A DNA stretch of 5,897 nucleotides from NCBI GenBank assembly GCA_029861675.1, contig JAOTYV010000289.1, positions 1 to 5,897 of the forward strand, in the 5' to 3' direction. The DNA is from Alphaproteobacteria bacterium (GTDB lineage Bacteria > Pseudomonadota > Alphaproteobacteria > UBA8366). A model generated the notes under the pieces. It was given only the letters and a program-made list of their open reading frames with translations, searched no databases and was not told the origin of the DNA. Position 1 is the first letter of the stretch, and each line of letters opens with the position of its first letter. Below are positions 5,814-5,897 of the stretch, piece after piece. The position numbers and the translations under genes are program-made.

Positions 5814-5897
5814 CTAATTCTTCTCGCCGCTGCCGTCGCGCCAGGAATATTTCGGCGCGTAGCCCAGCAGGCGCTTGGCCTTCGCATTCGATTCCAG
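5814..5897 (-). CDS. C-terminal end of an NAD-dependent epimerase/SDR-like protein (partial)
   Basis: The frame is open from the window edge to a TAG stop at 5816-5814, giving 27 residues. They include SNAKAKRLLGYAPKYSWRD and a short hydrophilic tail ending GEKN. The pattern of (S/N)xKAKRLLG(Y/F/W)xPxxSWRD is what I know from the C-termini of extended short-chain dehydrogenase/reductase proteins of the NAD-dependent epimerase/dehydratase family, where a conserved helix precedes the last strand. Those enzymes act in the cytoplasm on nucleotide sugars or related compounds. The NAD-binding and catalytic motifs are outside the window, so the call rests on a short segment. It has the same orientation as the transporter genes but is separated by 154 bp, so it may be a separate unit or part of a longer operon. 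Confidence 0.6.
   Translation of the reverse strand: MESNAKAKRLLGYAPKYSWRDGSGEKN

Overview
The window holds one minus-strand operon for a branched-chain-amino-acid-type (HAAT/Liv family) ABC importer. It is followed by the start of a phenylacetate-CoA-ligase-family gene and preceded by the last codons of an NAD-dependent epimerase-like gene. All real genes run on the minus strand, so transcription goes from high to low coordinates. The high G+C content, strong GC bias at third codon positions and the style of the proteins suggest a free-living proteobacterium, most likely an alphaproteobacterium (Rhodospirillales-like). This assignment is inferred from remembered family resemblance and was not checked by a search.

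Layout in the direction of transcription: (1) 5897-5814, C-terminal tail of a sugar-epimerase/SDR-type protein. (2) 5813-5660, a 154-bp spacer with several short inverted repeats and probably the operon promoter. (3) 5659-4751, LivG-type ATPase. (4) 4740-3805, LivH-type permease. (5) 3790-2705, LivM-type permease. (6) 2704-2569, a 136-bp A-rich spacer ending in a perfect AGGAGG ribosome-binding site. (7) 2568-1252, secreted periplasmic substrate-binding protein. (8) 1208-393, LivF-type ATPase. (9) 369-1, N-terminal 123 residues of a phenylacetate-CoA-ligase-like adenylating enzyme, cut by the window edge.

Together the genes encode a complete importer: binding protein, two different membrane subunits and two different ATPases. 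Directly behind it lies a CoA ligase with its own ribosome-binding site, 23 bp from the end of livF. The simplest reading is uptake of a carboxylic acid followed by its activation to a CoA thioester. The substrate could be an aromatic or other hydrophobic acid rather than Leu/Ile/Val, but the sequence alone does not settle it. Gaps of 10, 14, 43 and 23 bp and the absence of a convincing terminator point to a single transcript; the longer gap before the binding protein may be a second entry point for expression.

No CRISPR array, mobile element, RNA gene or defence system is visible. This is a well-made, ordinary metabolic transport locus. The points worth a second look are the operon's start region, the leader of the binding protein, the ligase linkage and a few subfamily-specific protein features.
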